A stretch of 64,000 nucleotides of DNA from Micromonospora sp. NBC_00389 (GCF_036059255.1 NZ_CP107947.1:7688001-7752000); one strand, 5' to 3'; positions 18,058-26,976 are shown, numbered from the stretch's first letter. Notes: generated from the letters alone by a model not told the origin. Numbers and translations: made by a program.

Positions 18058-19604
18058 GCCGCCGCCCTGGTGTGTGCCGCAGCCGTGACCGTGAGGGCAT
18101 ACCCGTCGAGATGCAACCGACCCGCCTTGGTGGACACGGTGGTGAACCGGCCCGGCGTCGGTGTCAACGTCAGGCGCACACCGAAGGCGGCAGCCGCGAG
18201 CCGGACATCGGCGCGACCCGCGGTACGCGCCGCCAGGGCGACGTCGAGCAGCCTCCGCAACACCGCCGCCTGCTCGTCGTCGAGAGCAACGCCGTCACCG
18301 GCATCGACTGAGGCGAGTGCCGCAGCCGCCTCGACGTGCCGGCGTTCGTCGGCGAGTTGGCGCTCGCGCAGGTGTTGCCGCGCCAGGTCGGATCGCTCCA
18401 TGCGGGCCGGTCGCCCGTTGCCCGCGCCGGGCGCCCGGCCGGACTGCACCAGGGTGCGCGACAGCTCGACAGCCGGGGCATCCCACCAGGACAGCCGGGT
18501 TGCGATCGCCTCCGGGTCGTCATGGGCGACCCCGACATGCCGCGGGCCGCCCAGCGAGAACACGGCATCGAACAGGGCATGCGCCGCCTCCTCCGACCCG
18601 ACGTCGGTGAACCAGGCGGCCAGATGCCGCAACTGCGACTCCCGGCTCACGCCACCGCGGCGCGCCTCGGTGACCCGGCGCAGCAGGGCGAGGACGTCAC
18701 CGATCGCCGCCATGGTGGCCCCGGCCAACCGGTCGGCTTCGCTCAGCGCGTCGATGCTCGGCGGAGCCAACCACGACCGCAACCCGACCCACCGGCGCCG
18801 CCAGTCCTCCAGCCGCTCGATCGGGGTGGCGAACAATCGCTCGTCGGCCGCGGCCGCCGCCTCGACGAGGCGATCGAGGCCGGTGGCCTCCACCTCGTGT
18901 ACGGCCTCACGCAGCCGTGGCGTGTACCGCTGAAGCTCGTCGTGAAAATCCCGCAGATGGGCGAGCAGAGTGTCCTTGTGCGCCAGGAAAACTTCGGGGC
19001 GCACATCGTGCGTGCGACCGAGGTCGCTGAGCATGTGGTAGAACCGGGCGGCCCGCTCCGCCACATCAGCCAAGGCCCGATCGAGGCGGTTCAGCTTGCG
19101 GTACACCTCCTCGGCATCGCCGGCGGAGTTCGCGGCGGCGAGAGCCTTGAGGTCGGCTAGCAGGTCCGCGAACACCAACCTGGACAGCGTGCTGTCATCG
19201 AGACCGGCCGCGAGGACGCTCTCCACGGCGCGGTGCGCGCGGTAGCCGGCCTCGGTGAACTGGTACACGGAGTGGCGGTTGCGGTATTCGGCGAGGGTGG
19301 TGGCGCGGGCGCCGTCCTGACCGCGGTCGAGCACACCCCAGTCGACCAGGGCATCCAGCAGGCGGGGCAGCTCCAGGTGGGTCGGGTCGGGGCAGTCCGG
19401 GTGCGTGGCTGCGAGGTCGGCGAGGGCCGTCGTCACGTCGGAGGTGTGCAGGACCACGTGGTAACTGGCGCGGGCGGCGTCGAACGCGCGCAGCACCCAC
19501 AGGTAGGCAAGGCGGTTCTCCGCGGTGACGTAGCCGAACAGCCTCATTCGGTCGTCGAGCCCGAAATCGTCGAGCCCGAACGATGGCGTGCCGGACTGCC
19601 CCAT
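18054..19604 (-). CDS. jetA: Wadjet type II kleisin subunit JetA (DUF2397)
   Basis: 516 residues from the ATG at 19604, chosen because GGGAGG lies just upstream and because the extra 50 residues of the longer frame (to 19754) are low-complexity. TIGR02677-type: N-terminal winged helix (MRLFGYVTAENRLAYLWVLRAF), then long helices (VAERAARFYHMLSDL), and a C-terminal Ala-rich domain. JetA is the kleisin that closes the JetC ring. First gene of the four-gene jetABCD operon; order A-B-C-D is the standard type II layout. Confidence 0.92.
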   Translation of the reverse strand: MGQSGTPSFGLDDFGLDDRMRLFGYVTAENRLAYLWVLRAFDAARASYHVVLHTSDVTTALADLAATHPDCPDPTHLELPRLLDALVDWGVLDRGQDGARATTLAEYRNRHSVYQFTEAGYRAHRAVESVLAAGLDDSTLSRLVFADLLADLKALAAANSAGDAEEVYRKLNRLDRALADVAERAARFYHMLSDLGRTHDVRPEVFLAHKDTLLAHLRDFHDELQRYTPRLREAVHEVEATGLDRLVEAAAAADERLFATPIERLEDWRRRWVGLRSWLAPPSIDALSEADRLAGATMAAIGDVLALLRRVTEARRGGVSRESQLRHLAAWFTDVGSEEAAHALFDAVFSLGGPRHVGVAHDDPEAIATRLSWWDAPAVELSRTLVQSGRAPGAGNGRPARMERSDLARQHLRERQLADERRHVEAAAALASVDAGDGVALDDEQAAVLRRLLDVALAARTAGRADVRLAAAAFGVRLTLTPTPGRFTTVSTKAGRLHLDGYALTVTAAAHTRAAA

Positions 19605-20137
19605 ACGACCTCCCTGCCCCTCGGAGGTTCCACCGTAGCGACTACGTCCGCCACGCTGCGCCCAGGCACGCCCACCGTGACTACCATGTGGTCGAACGTC
19701 GATGCATTCATGGCCTGGATTCGACTCGAATATCTTCGTCACGAATCGCACCACATCTACGACGCTTGATCGCTAGCTCACTTGCCGGCGTTTCCGTGGA
19801 CCCGCCCTGGCGAGGGGGCAGACCTGGTATGGAAGGCGATCCTGCCAGAGGCGGGCTGAGTTGGTCGCCTGAGCGAGCCGGTTTGCCGCGCGGCGCCCAA
19901 CTCCAGCCGGTGTACGTCCGAGCGCGTCCGCGCCCCCGTCTGGCCGCGGTCGCCCCCGTTCAGACTGATCGAGGTAAGGCACAGGCAGCCGCCGACGAGT
20001 GGCCCAGCCCCAACCGCGCACACGGGCTGGTCGGCCGGTGCCATTCCAAACAACGCCGGTTGTTCGAGCTCCGACATACCGGCCGTGACCTGCAACTTCG
20101 CGGGTCTTGAACCCTCCGTTTGGGGTATCCGTTTCGG
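19605..20137. other. Intergenic region upstream of jetA, probable jet promoter
   Basis: 533 bases between jetA and the CAU tRNA. The stretch at about 19690-19770 is less GC-rich than its surroundings and is the best place for the jet promoter on the - strand. Open frames across the region show no domain or ribosome site. No second copy of the tRNA 3' end, transposase or inverted repeat was seen. Confidence 0.45.
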
Positions 20138-20211
20138 TGGGGCGGGCGGGACTCGAACCCGCGACCGAGGGATTATGAGTCCCCTGCTCTAACCGGCTGA
20201 GCTACCGCCCC
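20138..20211 (-). tRNA. tRNA with anticodon CAU (Met, or Ile2 read after lysidine modification)
   Basis: 74 nt without encoded full CCA. Acceptor stem GGGGCGG/CCGCCCC (20205-20211 with 20139-20145), discriminator A, T stem GCGGG/CCCGC with loop TTCGAGT, D region AGCTCAGCCGGTTAGAGCA, anticodon loop CTCATAA. It is not the initiator form: the first pair is a normal G-C and the anticodon stem lacks three G-C pairs of the initiator type. The anticodon arm and variable loop (CTCGGTCGC) resemble E. coli ileX more than elongator Met, so Ile2 is possible; it would need tilS modification. Confidence 0.93.
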
Positions 20212-20351
20212 GACACCGCGCCGGATCTTATCCCGCCCGGCGGTCAGCGGCCAGCACCGAGCCGGCCGGTGCCCACGCCTCAACCGCACGATGGGCAACA
20301 GGAATATAACAGCGCGCTGCCGCCCATCCGGGACCGCCGGGCAGCGGCCGG

Positions 20352-21590
20352 TCACCCGGCGCGCAGCTCCGCCAGCACCGCTCCGGCGGTACGCCAGCCG
20401 CTGGCGAGAGCGCCCTGGATGGACGGGCTGTCCCGGTGGTCACCGGCCACGAACAGGCCCTCGCCCAGCGCCACCGGCTTGCGCAGCCGCCCCTGCGGTG
20501 GGAGCGCGGCGGGTAGCGCGTCCGGAACGGCCACGGTGGTGAGGTGCGTCCAGTCGGCGGTGGACCGGCCGTACAGGCGGGTCAACTCGGCCCGTACGGT
20601 CGGCTCGGGCGGGGCACTCGGGCCGACCACGGAGGTGGCCACCAGGTGCCGTCCGGTCGGCGCGTACGTCGGGGCGGCGTTGCTGAGCACCACGGTGTTG
20701 GTGACGATCTCCCGCCGGTCGCCGTCGACGAGCAGGATCGGTTCGGTCAGCGGTGGCTCGGGCGTGCTGTGGTAGTAGGTGGTGTAGCTGTGCATCCGTA
20801 CCGTCGCCAGGGTCGGCAGCAGCGCGGACGCGGCGGCCGGGTCGACGGCGACCACGACGGCCCGGCAGCGGATGTCGCCGGCCTGGGTGCGGACCCGGCG
20901 GGGTGCGACCTCGGTGACGGGGCTGTCCAGGTCGATCAGGTCGGCCGGCAGCGGATCGGCGACGGCACGGGGCAGTGCGGCCATCCCCTCGGCGGGCAGG
21001 CCGATCCGGCCGCGGGCGAAGGAGCGCAGCACCATCGCCAGCACGTGGCTGGAGGTGGCCAGCTCCCGGTCGATGAACACTCCCGACAGGAACGGCCGCA
21101 GCAGCTCCTCGATGATCGCGTCGGAGAGGCCGGCCCGGCGCAGCGCCGTCTCGGCGCTGGTCTCCGGCGCGGTGAGCAGCCGGGATGCGGGCAGGGTGGC
21201 GCAGCCGGCGGCGAGCGTGGCGAAGCGCACCCGGTCGAGCAGGGAGCCGATGCCGGCCAACGCGGTGCGCGGCACGCCGGTCGGTTCGCGCAGCGGGTTG
21301 ACCAGCCGCAGCAGGTTGTCGCCCTTGCGCACCAGCACCCCGGAGGTGAAGTACCCGAGGTTGAGCCGGTCGGTGTCCAGCAGCGTGCCGAGCCGGGGGT
21401 AGGCGGTGTTGAGCACCTGGAAGCCGCGGTCGATCAGGTAGCCGTCGACGACGTCGGTGGCGACCCGGCCGCCGAGTCGGCCGCCGGCCTCCAGCAGCCG
21501 CCAGGGCACGCCGGCGCGGTGCAGGCGGCGGGCGGTGGCGAGGCCGGCCAGACCGCCGCCGACGATGACGACGTCGGTCTCAGCCAGCAT
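20352..21590 (-). CDS. FAD-dependent amine-oxidase-like oxidoreductase
   Basis: 412 residues. Start at the ATG at 21590, which has GGGAGG 6 bases upstream; a start at 21608 is less likely. N-terminal dinucleotide-binding motif DVVIVGGGLAGLATARRL, then GGRLGGRVATDVVDGYLIDRGFQV (the flavin-containing amine oxidase / protoporphyrinogen-oxidase / carotene-desaturase style), and the C-terminal FAD motif LFVAGDHRDSPSIQGALASG. Cytoplasmic or membrane-associated flavoenzyme; substrate unknown. It overlaps the end of the MMPL gene by 11 bases, so the two form an operon and may make and export one compound. Confidence 0.88.
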   Translation of the reverse strand: MLAETDVVIVGGGLAGLATARRLHRAGVPWRLLEAGGRLGGRVATDVVDGYLIDRGFQVLNTAYPRLGTLLDTDRLNLGYFTSGVLVRKGDNLLRLVNPLREPTGVPRTALAGIGSLLDRVRFATLAAGCATLPASRLLTAPETSAETALRRAGLSDAIIEELLRPFLSGVFIDRELATSSHVLAMVLRSFARGRIGLPAEGMAALPRAVADPLPADLIDLDSPVTEVAPRRVRTQAGDIRCRAVVVAVDPAAASALLPTLATVRMHSYTTYYHSTPEPPLTEPILLVDGDRREIVTNTVVLSNAAPTYAPTGRHLVATSVVGPSAPPEPTVRAELTRLYGRSTADWTHLTTVAVPDALPAALPPQGRLRKPVALGEGLFVAGDHRDSPSIQGALASGWRTAGAVLAELRAG

Positions 21591-23709
21591 CGCGCGCCTC
21601 CCGCTCACCGTTGGCCCGGGACAACCGGCCCGGCCACCAGACCTTCGGCCCGATGTCGTACGCGAGCGCGGGCACCAGCAGCGACCGGACGATGATGGTG
21701 TCGATCAGCACCCCGACGGCGACCGCGGTGCCCAGCTCGACCAGTACCACCAGCGGCAGGACGGCCAGCGCGGAGAAGGTGGCGGCGAGCACGATGCCGG
21801 CGGAGGTGATCACCCCGCCGGTGACCGCGAGGCCGGCCAGCACCCCGGCCCGGGTGCCGCGTCTGACCGATTCCTCCCGCACCCGGCTCATCAGGAAGAT
21901 GTTGTAGTCGATGCCGAGGGCGACCAGGAAGACGAACGCGAAGAGCGGGAAGGACGTGTCCACCCCGGGGAAGTCGAAGGCGTAGCGGAACAGCAGCGCG
22001 CAGAGGCCGAGGGTGGCCGCGAAGCTGAGCAGCACGGTGGCGATCAGCAGCAGCGGGGCGAGGAGCGCGCGCAACAGCAGGGCCAGGATGACCGCGATGA
22101 CCACCAGCACCACCGGGATGATGACGCTCTGGTCGCGCTTGGCGGCGTCGGAGGTGTCCACGTTGATCGCGGTGAAGCCGCCGACCACCGCGTCCGCCCC
22201 GGGCACCTGGTGTACGGCCGCCCGCAGCTCGCGGATGGTCCGCTCGGCGCCGTCGCTGTCGGGCGGATCGGCCAGGGTCGCCTCCAGTTGGACCCGCCCG
22301 TCGACGACCTTCGGTGCGGCGGTCGGGTCGGGCGGCCCGGTCTGCTCGCTGGCGCTGACCGGGCGGACCGCGGCGACGCCGGGCACGCCCTGCGCCACCT
22401 GGGCCACCTGCCGGGCGGTCTGCTCGGTGGCGAAGATGGTGGCCGGGCTGCCGGTGCCGGCCGGGTAGTGCCGGGAGATCACCTCCTGGCCGTCCACCGA
22501 GTCGGTGCGCTGGGTGAACAGGTCGGACTGGCCGAGGGTGGTGGCGCCGAGCTGGGTGAGGCCGAGCGTGAGGAGGGCCAGTACGGCGGCGGTGATCAGC
22601 CAGACCGGTCGGGCGTGCCGTGCGACGAAGCCGGCGATCCGGCTCCAGATGCCGTGCTCGGCCCGCGGGTCGGCCTGGTCGGCCCGGGGCCGCCGGGGCC
22701 AGAACGCCCATCGGCCGCCGAGCACCAGCAACGCGGGCAGGAAGGTGAGCATCACCAGCAGGGTGGCGGCGATGCCGATGGCGGCGACCGGGCCGAGCGC
22801 CCGGTTGGAGTTGAGGCTGGACAGCAGCAGGCAGAGCAGGCTGACGATGACCGTTCCGCCGGAGGCGATGATGGCCGGCGCGGCGCCCTTCCACGCCGTA
22901 CGCATGGCCTCCCAAGGGTGGTCGTGCCGGTGCAACTCCTCCCGGTAGCGGGCGATCAGCAGCAGCGCGTAGTCGGTGCCGGCGCCGAAGACCAGCACGG
23001 TGAGGATGCCCTGGGCCTGCCCGTTGAGCTTGACCACGTCGGCGTCGGCGAGCAGGTAGACGAAGACCGAGGCCAGCGCGTACGACATGCCGGCGGCCAG
23101 CAGCGGGAAGATCCAGAGCACCGGGCTGCGATAGACGATCAGCAGGATGATCAGCACCACGACCAGGGTGACCAGCAGCAGTGGCCCGTCGATGGCGGAG
23201 AACACCTCGATCAGGTCGGCGAGCAGGCCGGCCGGTCCGGCGACGTCCACGGTGAGCCCGTCCCGGTCACCACCGGTGATGTCGCGCAGCCGCTCGACGA
23301 CGGTTTCGATCTCCTCGCCCGCGGCGTCGTCCACCGGCACGACGACCTGGAGTGCCTGGCCGTCCTCGCTGGGGATCGGTGGGGACAGCGGGGTGACCAC
23401 GCCGGGCACCTGGGCGAAGAGGGCGGCGTCGGCGCTCACCCGCTGCCGGTCCGCGTCGGTGATGCCGGAGGTCCGCTCGTACACGACCAGCGCCGGGACG
23501 GTCTGCCGGTCGACGAACTCGCCGCCGAGGTCCTGGGCGCGGGTCGCCTCGGCGTCGGTGGGCAGGAAGGCGGCGTTGTCGTTGGTGGCGACCTCGCTGA
23601 GGCGCCCGGAGTACGGCCCGGCCACGCCGCCGATCACCAGCCAGGCCAGCACGACCGCCACCGCGATCAGCGTGACCCGACCGAAGCCCCCTCGTCCGGA
23701 CATCCGCAC
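21580..23709 (-). CDS. MMPL/RND-family membrane transporter
   Basis: 709 residues with the MMPL plan: one helix (VTLIAVAVVLAWLVIGGVAG), a ~150-residue periplasmic-side domain (NDNAAFLPTDAEATRAQDLG), a five-helix block containing GAGTDYALLLIARYREEL, a second soluble domain and a second helix block containing ALGIDYNIFLMSRVREE. The two D-Y pairs in the membrane (GTDYA, GIDYN) are the proton-relay signature. Likely exports a lipid or hydrophobic metabolite using the proton gradient. Co-transcribed with the downstream flavin oxidoreductase. Confidence 0.92.
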   Translation of the reverse strand: MRMSGRGGFGRVTLIAVAVVLAWLVIGGVAGPYSGRLSEVATNDNAAFLPTDAEATRAQDLGGEFVDRQTVPALVVYERTSGITDADRQRVSADAALFAQVPGVVTPLSPPIPSEDGQALQVVVPVDDAAGEEIETVVERLRDITGGDRDGLTVDVAGPAGLLADLIEVFSAIDGPLLLVTLVVVLIILLIVYRSPVLWIFPLLAAGMSYALASVFVYLLADADVVKLNGQAQGILTVLVFGAGTDYALLLIARYREELHRHDHPWEAMRTAWKGAAPAIIASGGTVIVSLLCLLLSSLNSNRALGPVAAIGIAATLLVMLTFLPALLVLGGRWAFWPRRPRADQADPRAEHGIWSRIAGFVARHARPVWLITAAVLALLTLGLTQLGATTLGQSDLFTQRTDSVDGQEVISRHYPAGTGSPATIFATEQTARQVAQVAQGVPGVAAVRPVSASEQTGPPDPTAAPKVVDGRVQLEATLADPPDSDGAERTIRELRAAVHQVPGADAVVGGFTAINVDTSDAAKRDQSVIIPVVLVVIAVILALLLRALLAPLLLIATVLLSFAATLGLCALLFRYAFDFPGVDTSFPLFAFVFLVALGIDYNIFLMSRVREESVRRGTRAGVLAGLAVTGGVITSAGIVLAATFSALAVLPLVVLVELGTAVAVGVLIDTIIVRSLLVPALAYDIGPKVWWPGRLSRANGEREARDAG

Positions 23710-23856
23710 CCATCCAAGAATCGACGCATCAATCGACGCAGCGGGATTCTAGGTCGACATCGACCATCCTGCCGGGCGAAACCGTCACAGGAGGGCGAAA
23801 CCGGACCGAACAGGGACCCGCCGTGCCGGCGGGAGCGCTGAGTACGAACACGAAGA

Positions 23857-23883
23857 CGCCCGTCGGCGTACTGCCGACGGGCG
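23857..23883 (-). terminator. Hairpin downstream of tRNA-Asn
   Basis: Perfect 11-bp stem CGCCCGTCGGC / GCCGACGGGCG with a 5-base loop, 13 bases past the tRNA 3' end, followed on the - strand by TCTTCGTGTTCG. Fits a transcription terminator for the tRNA. Confidence 0.75.
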
Positions 23884-23896
23884 CTGAGTGGAGAAG

Positions 23897-23969
23897 CTCC
23901 CCCGATTGGACTCGAACCAATAACCTGCCGGTTAACAGCCGGCTGCTCTGCCAATTGAGCTACAGGGGA
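23897..23969 (-). tRNA. tRNA-Asn (anticodon GUU)
   Basis: 73 nt. Acceptor TCCCCTG/CGGGGGA (one T-G pair), D arm AGCTCAATTGGCAGAGCA, anticodon loop CTGTTAA with anticodon GTT, T arm ATTGG-TTCGAGT-CCAAT, discriminator G. CCA is not encoded. Confidence 0.97.
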
Positions 23970-24262
23970 CCGAACACCGCCCGACCCCGGATCTCTCCGA
24001 CGCCGTGCGACGGGACAAGAGTACAGGACATCCCCCGGTGGTGGGCCAGCGGGTTCCGCCCCCGCCCACCCCTGATCAAGGCGTCCAGGTCAGCGTCGCG
24101 AGCCATCGACAATTCGGGTAAATCGTCATCCCGGCACAAGCAGGCTTGAGCGGAGAGCAGGATGGGTAGTTAGCTGCGGACAGAGGACGCAGGCGCGAAT
24201 TCGTCGCTCCCGACGGGGCAACTCGCTGGGGCGACAGCGCGTCAGGTACGGAAGGAGCCGCC

Positions 24263-24685
24263 ATGCGCGGAAAGATCATGTTCCTTGGCGGGCTGGCTGC
24301 GGGATTCGTCCTGGGCGCTCGTGCCGGCCGGGAGAAGTACGAAGAGCTCGTGGTCCAGGGCCGCAAGGTGCTCGACCACCCGACCGTCCAGGAGGCGGCC
24401 GGGGTCGCGCAGGCCCAGGCCAACCGGCTCTACAGCGAGGGCAAGGACAAGCTCGGCCAGACGAAGCTGGGCGAGAAGCTGGGCACGGGCAACGGCAGCA
24501 CCGGCAAGCAGGAGCTGACCGCCGCCGACGACGCGTTCGCCGGCACGCCCGCCACCGTGGGCGCCAAGGCGGGCTCCGGCTCGTCGGGCACCAGCAGCAC
24601 GGTCGGCACGACCTCCGGGTCGCCGTCGGCCACCACCCCCCGCACGAAGCCGTCCGGCTCGGGCACCAACGCCAGCACGCTCTGA
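24263..24685 (+). CDS. Small YtxH-like protein with Ser/Thr/Gly-rich tail
   Basis: 140 residues. ATG preceded by GGAAGGAG. N-terminal hydrophobic helix with the motif MFLGGLAAGFVLGARAGREKYEEL, the usual opening of actinobacterial YtxH-like proteins, then an amphipathic helical part (NRLYSEGKDKLGQTKLGEKL) and a disordered Ser/Thr/Gly/Pro-rich tail of about 60 residues. Membrane-anchored, possibly stress- or envelope-related; no activity known. Followed by a strong hairpin terminator; monocistronic. Confidence 0.8.
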   Translation: MRGKIMFLGGLAAGFVLGARAGREKYEELVVQGRKVLDHPTVQEAAGVAQAQANRLYSEGKDKLGQTKLGEKLGTGNGSTGKQELTAADDAFAGTPATVGAKAGSGSSGTSSTVGTTSGSPSATTPRTKPSGSGTNASTL

Positions 24686-24700
24686 CCACCGCACGTCAAC

Positions 24701-24728
24701 GGGCCGGTCGCCGCAGGGCGACCGGCCC
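24701..24728 (+). terminator. Strong hairpin terminator
   Basis: Perfect 12-bp stem GGGCCGGTCGCC / GGCGACCGGCCC with a 4-base loop, 15 bases after the stop of the YtxH-like gene. No T run follows, as is common in high-GC actinobacteria. It also lies between convergent genes, so it may serve both. Confidence 0.85.
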
Positions 24729-24770
24729 GTGGTCTGTCCGGGTGCGGGTGACCGCCTACCCGGGGAGCGG

Positions 24771-25778
24771 TCAGTCCTTGCTGCTGAACGCCGCGTCGAA
24801 GGCGGCCGTCGGGGCGTCGAAGGCGAGCCGACGGACGAACTGCAACGCCTCCGGGGCACCGACCAGTCGGTCCATCCCGGCGTCTTCCCACTCGATGGAG
24901 ATCGGGCCGGTGTAGCCGATCGCGTTCAACGCCCGGAAGCAGTCCTCCCAGGGCACGTCGCCGTGCCCGGTGGAGACGAAGTCCCAGCCGCGGCGCAGGT
25001 CCGCCCAGGGCAGGTGGGAGGCGAGTCGGCCACGCCGGCCGTCCCCCGTGCGCACCTTGGCGTCCTTGCAGTCGACGTGGTAGATCCGGTCGGCGAAGTC
25101 GAAGATGAAGTTCACCGGGTCCAGCTCCTGCCAGACGAAGTGCGACGGGTCCCAGTTCAGCCCGAACGCGGGCCGGTTGCCGATCGCCTCCAGGGCCCGC
25201 TTGGTCGTCCAGTAGTCGTACGCGATCTCGCTGGGGTGCACCTCGTGCGCGAACCGCACCCCCACCTCGTCGAACACGTCGAGGATCGGGTTCCACCGGT
25301 CGGCGAAGTCCTGGTAGCCGCGCTCGATCATCGACGGCGGCACCGGCGGGAACATCGCCAGGGTGTGCCAGATCGACGAGCCGGTGAAGCCGACGACCGT
25401 CTTCACCCCGAGCTTCGCCGCCGCTCGCGCGGTGTCCTTGATTTCCTCGGCGGCCCGCTGGCGGACCCCCTCGGGCTCCCCGTCGCCCCAGATCCGGCCG
25501 GGCAGGATGTCCTGGTGCCGCTCGTCGATCGGGTGGTCGCAGACCGCCTGACCGACCAGGTGGTTGGAGATCGCGAAGACCTCAAGGTTGTGCTTGGCAA
25601 GGGTCTCCCGCTTGCGCTCGACGTACGAGTCGTCGGCGAGCGCCTTGTCGACCTCGAAGTGGTCGCCCCAGCAGGCGATCTCCAGACCGTTGTAGCCCCA
25701 CTCGGAGGCGAGCCGGCAGACCTCCTCGAACGGCAGGTCGGCCCACTGGCCGGTGAAGAGCGTGATGGGTCGCGCCAT
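24771..25778 (-). CDS. Sugar phosphate isomerase/epimerase (xylose-isomerase-like TIM barrel)
   Basis: 335 residues from the ATG at 25778 (AGGGGAGAAGG upstream). AP-endonuclease-2 type TIM barrel: [34 protein letters not shown] at the start, [38 protein letters not shown] and GPISIEWED supply the Glu/Asp/His metal ligands in the expected order. The family includes IolE, IolI and many 3-keto- or inositol-processing isomerases. Two secreted sugar enzymes (27-32 kb) and an ABC sugar system (41-48 kb) with a Gfo/Idh/MocA dehydrogenase are close by, so a role in the same pathway is likely. Exact substrate unknown. Confidence 0.88.
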   Translation of the reverse strand: MARPITLFTGQWADLPFEEVCRLASEWGYNGLEIACWGDHFEVDKALADDSYVERKRETLAKHNLEVFAISNHLVGQAVCDHPIDERHQDILPGRIWGDGEPEGVRQRAAEEIKDTARAAAKLGVKTVVGFTGSSIWHTLAMFPPVPPSMIERGYQDFADRWNPILDVFDEVGVRFAHEVHPSEIAYDYWTTKRALEAIGNRPAFGLNWDPSHFVWQELDPVNFIFDFADRIYHVDCKDAKVRTGDGRRGRLASHLPWADLRRGWDFVSTGHGDVPWEDCFRALNAIGYTGPISIEWEDAGMDRLVGAPEALQFVRRLAFDAPTAAFDAAFSSKD

Positions 25779-26106
25779 TGTCCTTCTCCCCTGTTGTGAT
25801 GGGGATTCCATGTGCGGACCGGGGCGAGGATGACCGGTCAGACCGGTACGCGGCAGCGGGACGGAACACCGGTGGATGCGGAACGCACCTGGGCCCGGCG
25901 GGTTGCGCCTCCCACCGGGTCACCGGCCACCGTCACGGTCGCCGCCCCCACCCTATTTCCGCCGCCCCCATCGCGAAAGCCCACCGCCCGGGGTAGTTCG
26001 GGCGGGTTCCGGCGGACGCGCCGCGTCGCGGTGATGCTCGTCGATCCGGGTCAGGACCAGCGCGGGCCGCGCCGGACCGGCGGGCGGCTGCGGCGCCACC
26101 GGTTCA
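25779..26106. other. Non-coding region between kinase remnant and isomerase
   Basis: 328 bases, C-rich on the + strand. It should hold the promoter of the isomerase gene, but I see no clear -10/-35 pair, palindrome or ORF with a domain. A response-regulator gene would be expected just after a histidine kinase here and is absent. Confidence 0.4.
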
Positions 26107-26610
26107 TCACTCCGCTACCTCTTCGGGCGCGGGCAGGACCGCACGGACGGTGAAGCCGCCGCCGGGGCGCGGGCCGGCGGAGAAGGTGCCGCCGATCCGC
26201 TCGGCGCGCCTGCGAATACCGAGCAGGCCGCGGCCGGGTTCGGAGGTGTCACCGCCCACCGGTCCGGGTCCGGCGCCGTCGTCGCGTACCTCGATGGTGA
26301 TGCCCTTGGCGTCGTAGCGCAGCCGGACCGCTACCGGCCCGCCCGGGGCGTGCCGGCGCGCGTTGGTCAGCGCCTCCTCGATGATCCGGTACGCCGCCAC
26401 GTCGACCGCGTCGGGGAGCGGCCGGGGCGGCCCGGCCAGAGTCCAGCGCACCGGCTGACCTGCAGCGAAACCCTCCACCAGCGCGTCGAGGCGGTTCAGG
26501 CTGGGTGCCGGCCCGCCTGACTCGTCGGGCTCCTCAGCCCGGCGCAGCGCTCCGCGCAGCCGGTGCCCCTGCACCCGCGCCATCCGGCGCCACCGCGCGA
26601 AACGCCCCAT
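26107..26610 (-). pseudogene. Histidine kinase remnant (HATPase domain only)
   Basis: From the ATG at 26610 the frame encodes ~167 residues: a short helix (QGHRLRGALRRAEE), a linker, then a complete NarL/DesK-type HATPase domain with N box VAAYRIIEEALTNARRHAPG, G1 VRDDGAGPGP and G2 GRGLLGIRRRAERIGGTFSAG. The sensor, membrane segments and the HisKA_3 helix with the phospho-accepting His are missing. The frame stays open upstream only through a 24-bp tandem repeat, which is not kinase sequence. No response regulator follows. I read it as a decapitated kinase; a stand-alone anti-sigma-like ATPase is less likely. Confidence 0.7.
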
Positions 26611-26647
26611 GCCGGTCAAGGTACGGCAGCCGGTTGTGAGCCGGCCC

Positions 26648-26849
26648 GCGGAGTCCGTGGCCGCGCCCGGCGCGGAGTCCGTGGCCGCGCCCGGCGCGGA
26701 GTCCGTGGCCGCGCCCGGCGCGGAGTCCGTGGCCGCGCCCGGCGCGGAGTCCGTGGCCGCGCCCGGCGCGGAGTCCGTGGCCGCGCCCGGCGCGGAGTCC
26801 GTGGCCGCGCCCGGCGCGGAGTCCGTGGCCGCGCCCGGCGCGGAGTCCG
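26648..26849. repeat. 24-bp tandem repeat, eight units plus a partial ninth
   Basis: Units begin GCGGAGTCCGTGGCCG and recur every 24 bases from 26648 with no visible mismatch, ending in a ninth unit that diverges after 10 bases. No spacers, so not a CRISPR. Because 24 is divisible by three it is open in several frames on both strands, which creates long false ORFs. It directly abuts the 5' end of the truncated kinase. Confidence 0.95.
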
Positions 26850-26928
26850 CCGGCCCGACCCTCGGGGATCGCCGGTCAGGTTCGCCGGTCGCGGCTCGCC
26901 GGTCGGGTGACCACCCCCGCAGCGGCAC

Positions 26929-26976
26929 GAGCGCGATACCTCAGGGGCATATTGATGCCTCAGAGGTATCGCGCTC
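26929..26976. repeat. 48-bp near-perfect palindrome (22-bp arms)
   Basis: Arms GAGCGCGATACCTC... and ...GAGGTATCGCGCTC pair over 22 bp with two mismatches around a 4-base loop ATTG (26951-26954). The arm end GGTATCGCGCTC occurs a third time at 27015-27026. It is AT-richer in its centre than the surrounding DNA. It may be a bidirectional terminator or a dispersed repeat of the genome. Confidence 0.85.

Noticed and set aside
18054..19754. Longer jetA start at 19754
   Set aside because: The added 50 residues are low-complexity and the ATG at 19604 has a ribosome site.
19583..20110. + strand open frame of 175 codons between jetA and the tRNA
   Set aside because: No ribosome site or domain; overlaps the jetA start on the other strand.
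21457..23841. Long + strand open frame of 794 codons
   Set aside because: Shadow of the MMPL transporter; low-complexity Gly/Asp/Gln product without motifs.
26648..26849. Possible CRISPR array
   Set aside because: Units are contiguous and identical with no spacers; it is a minisatellite.
26107..26928. Full 273-codon reading of the kinase remnant
   Set aside because: The first 106 codons are the minisatellite and flanking sequence, not kinase; the start was moved to 26610.
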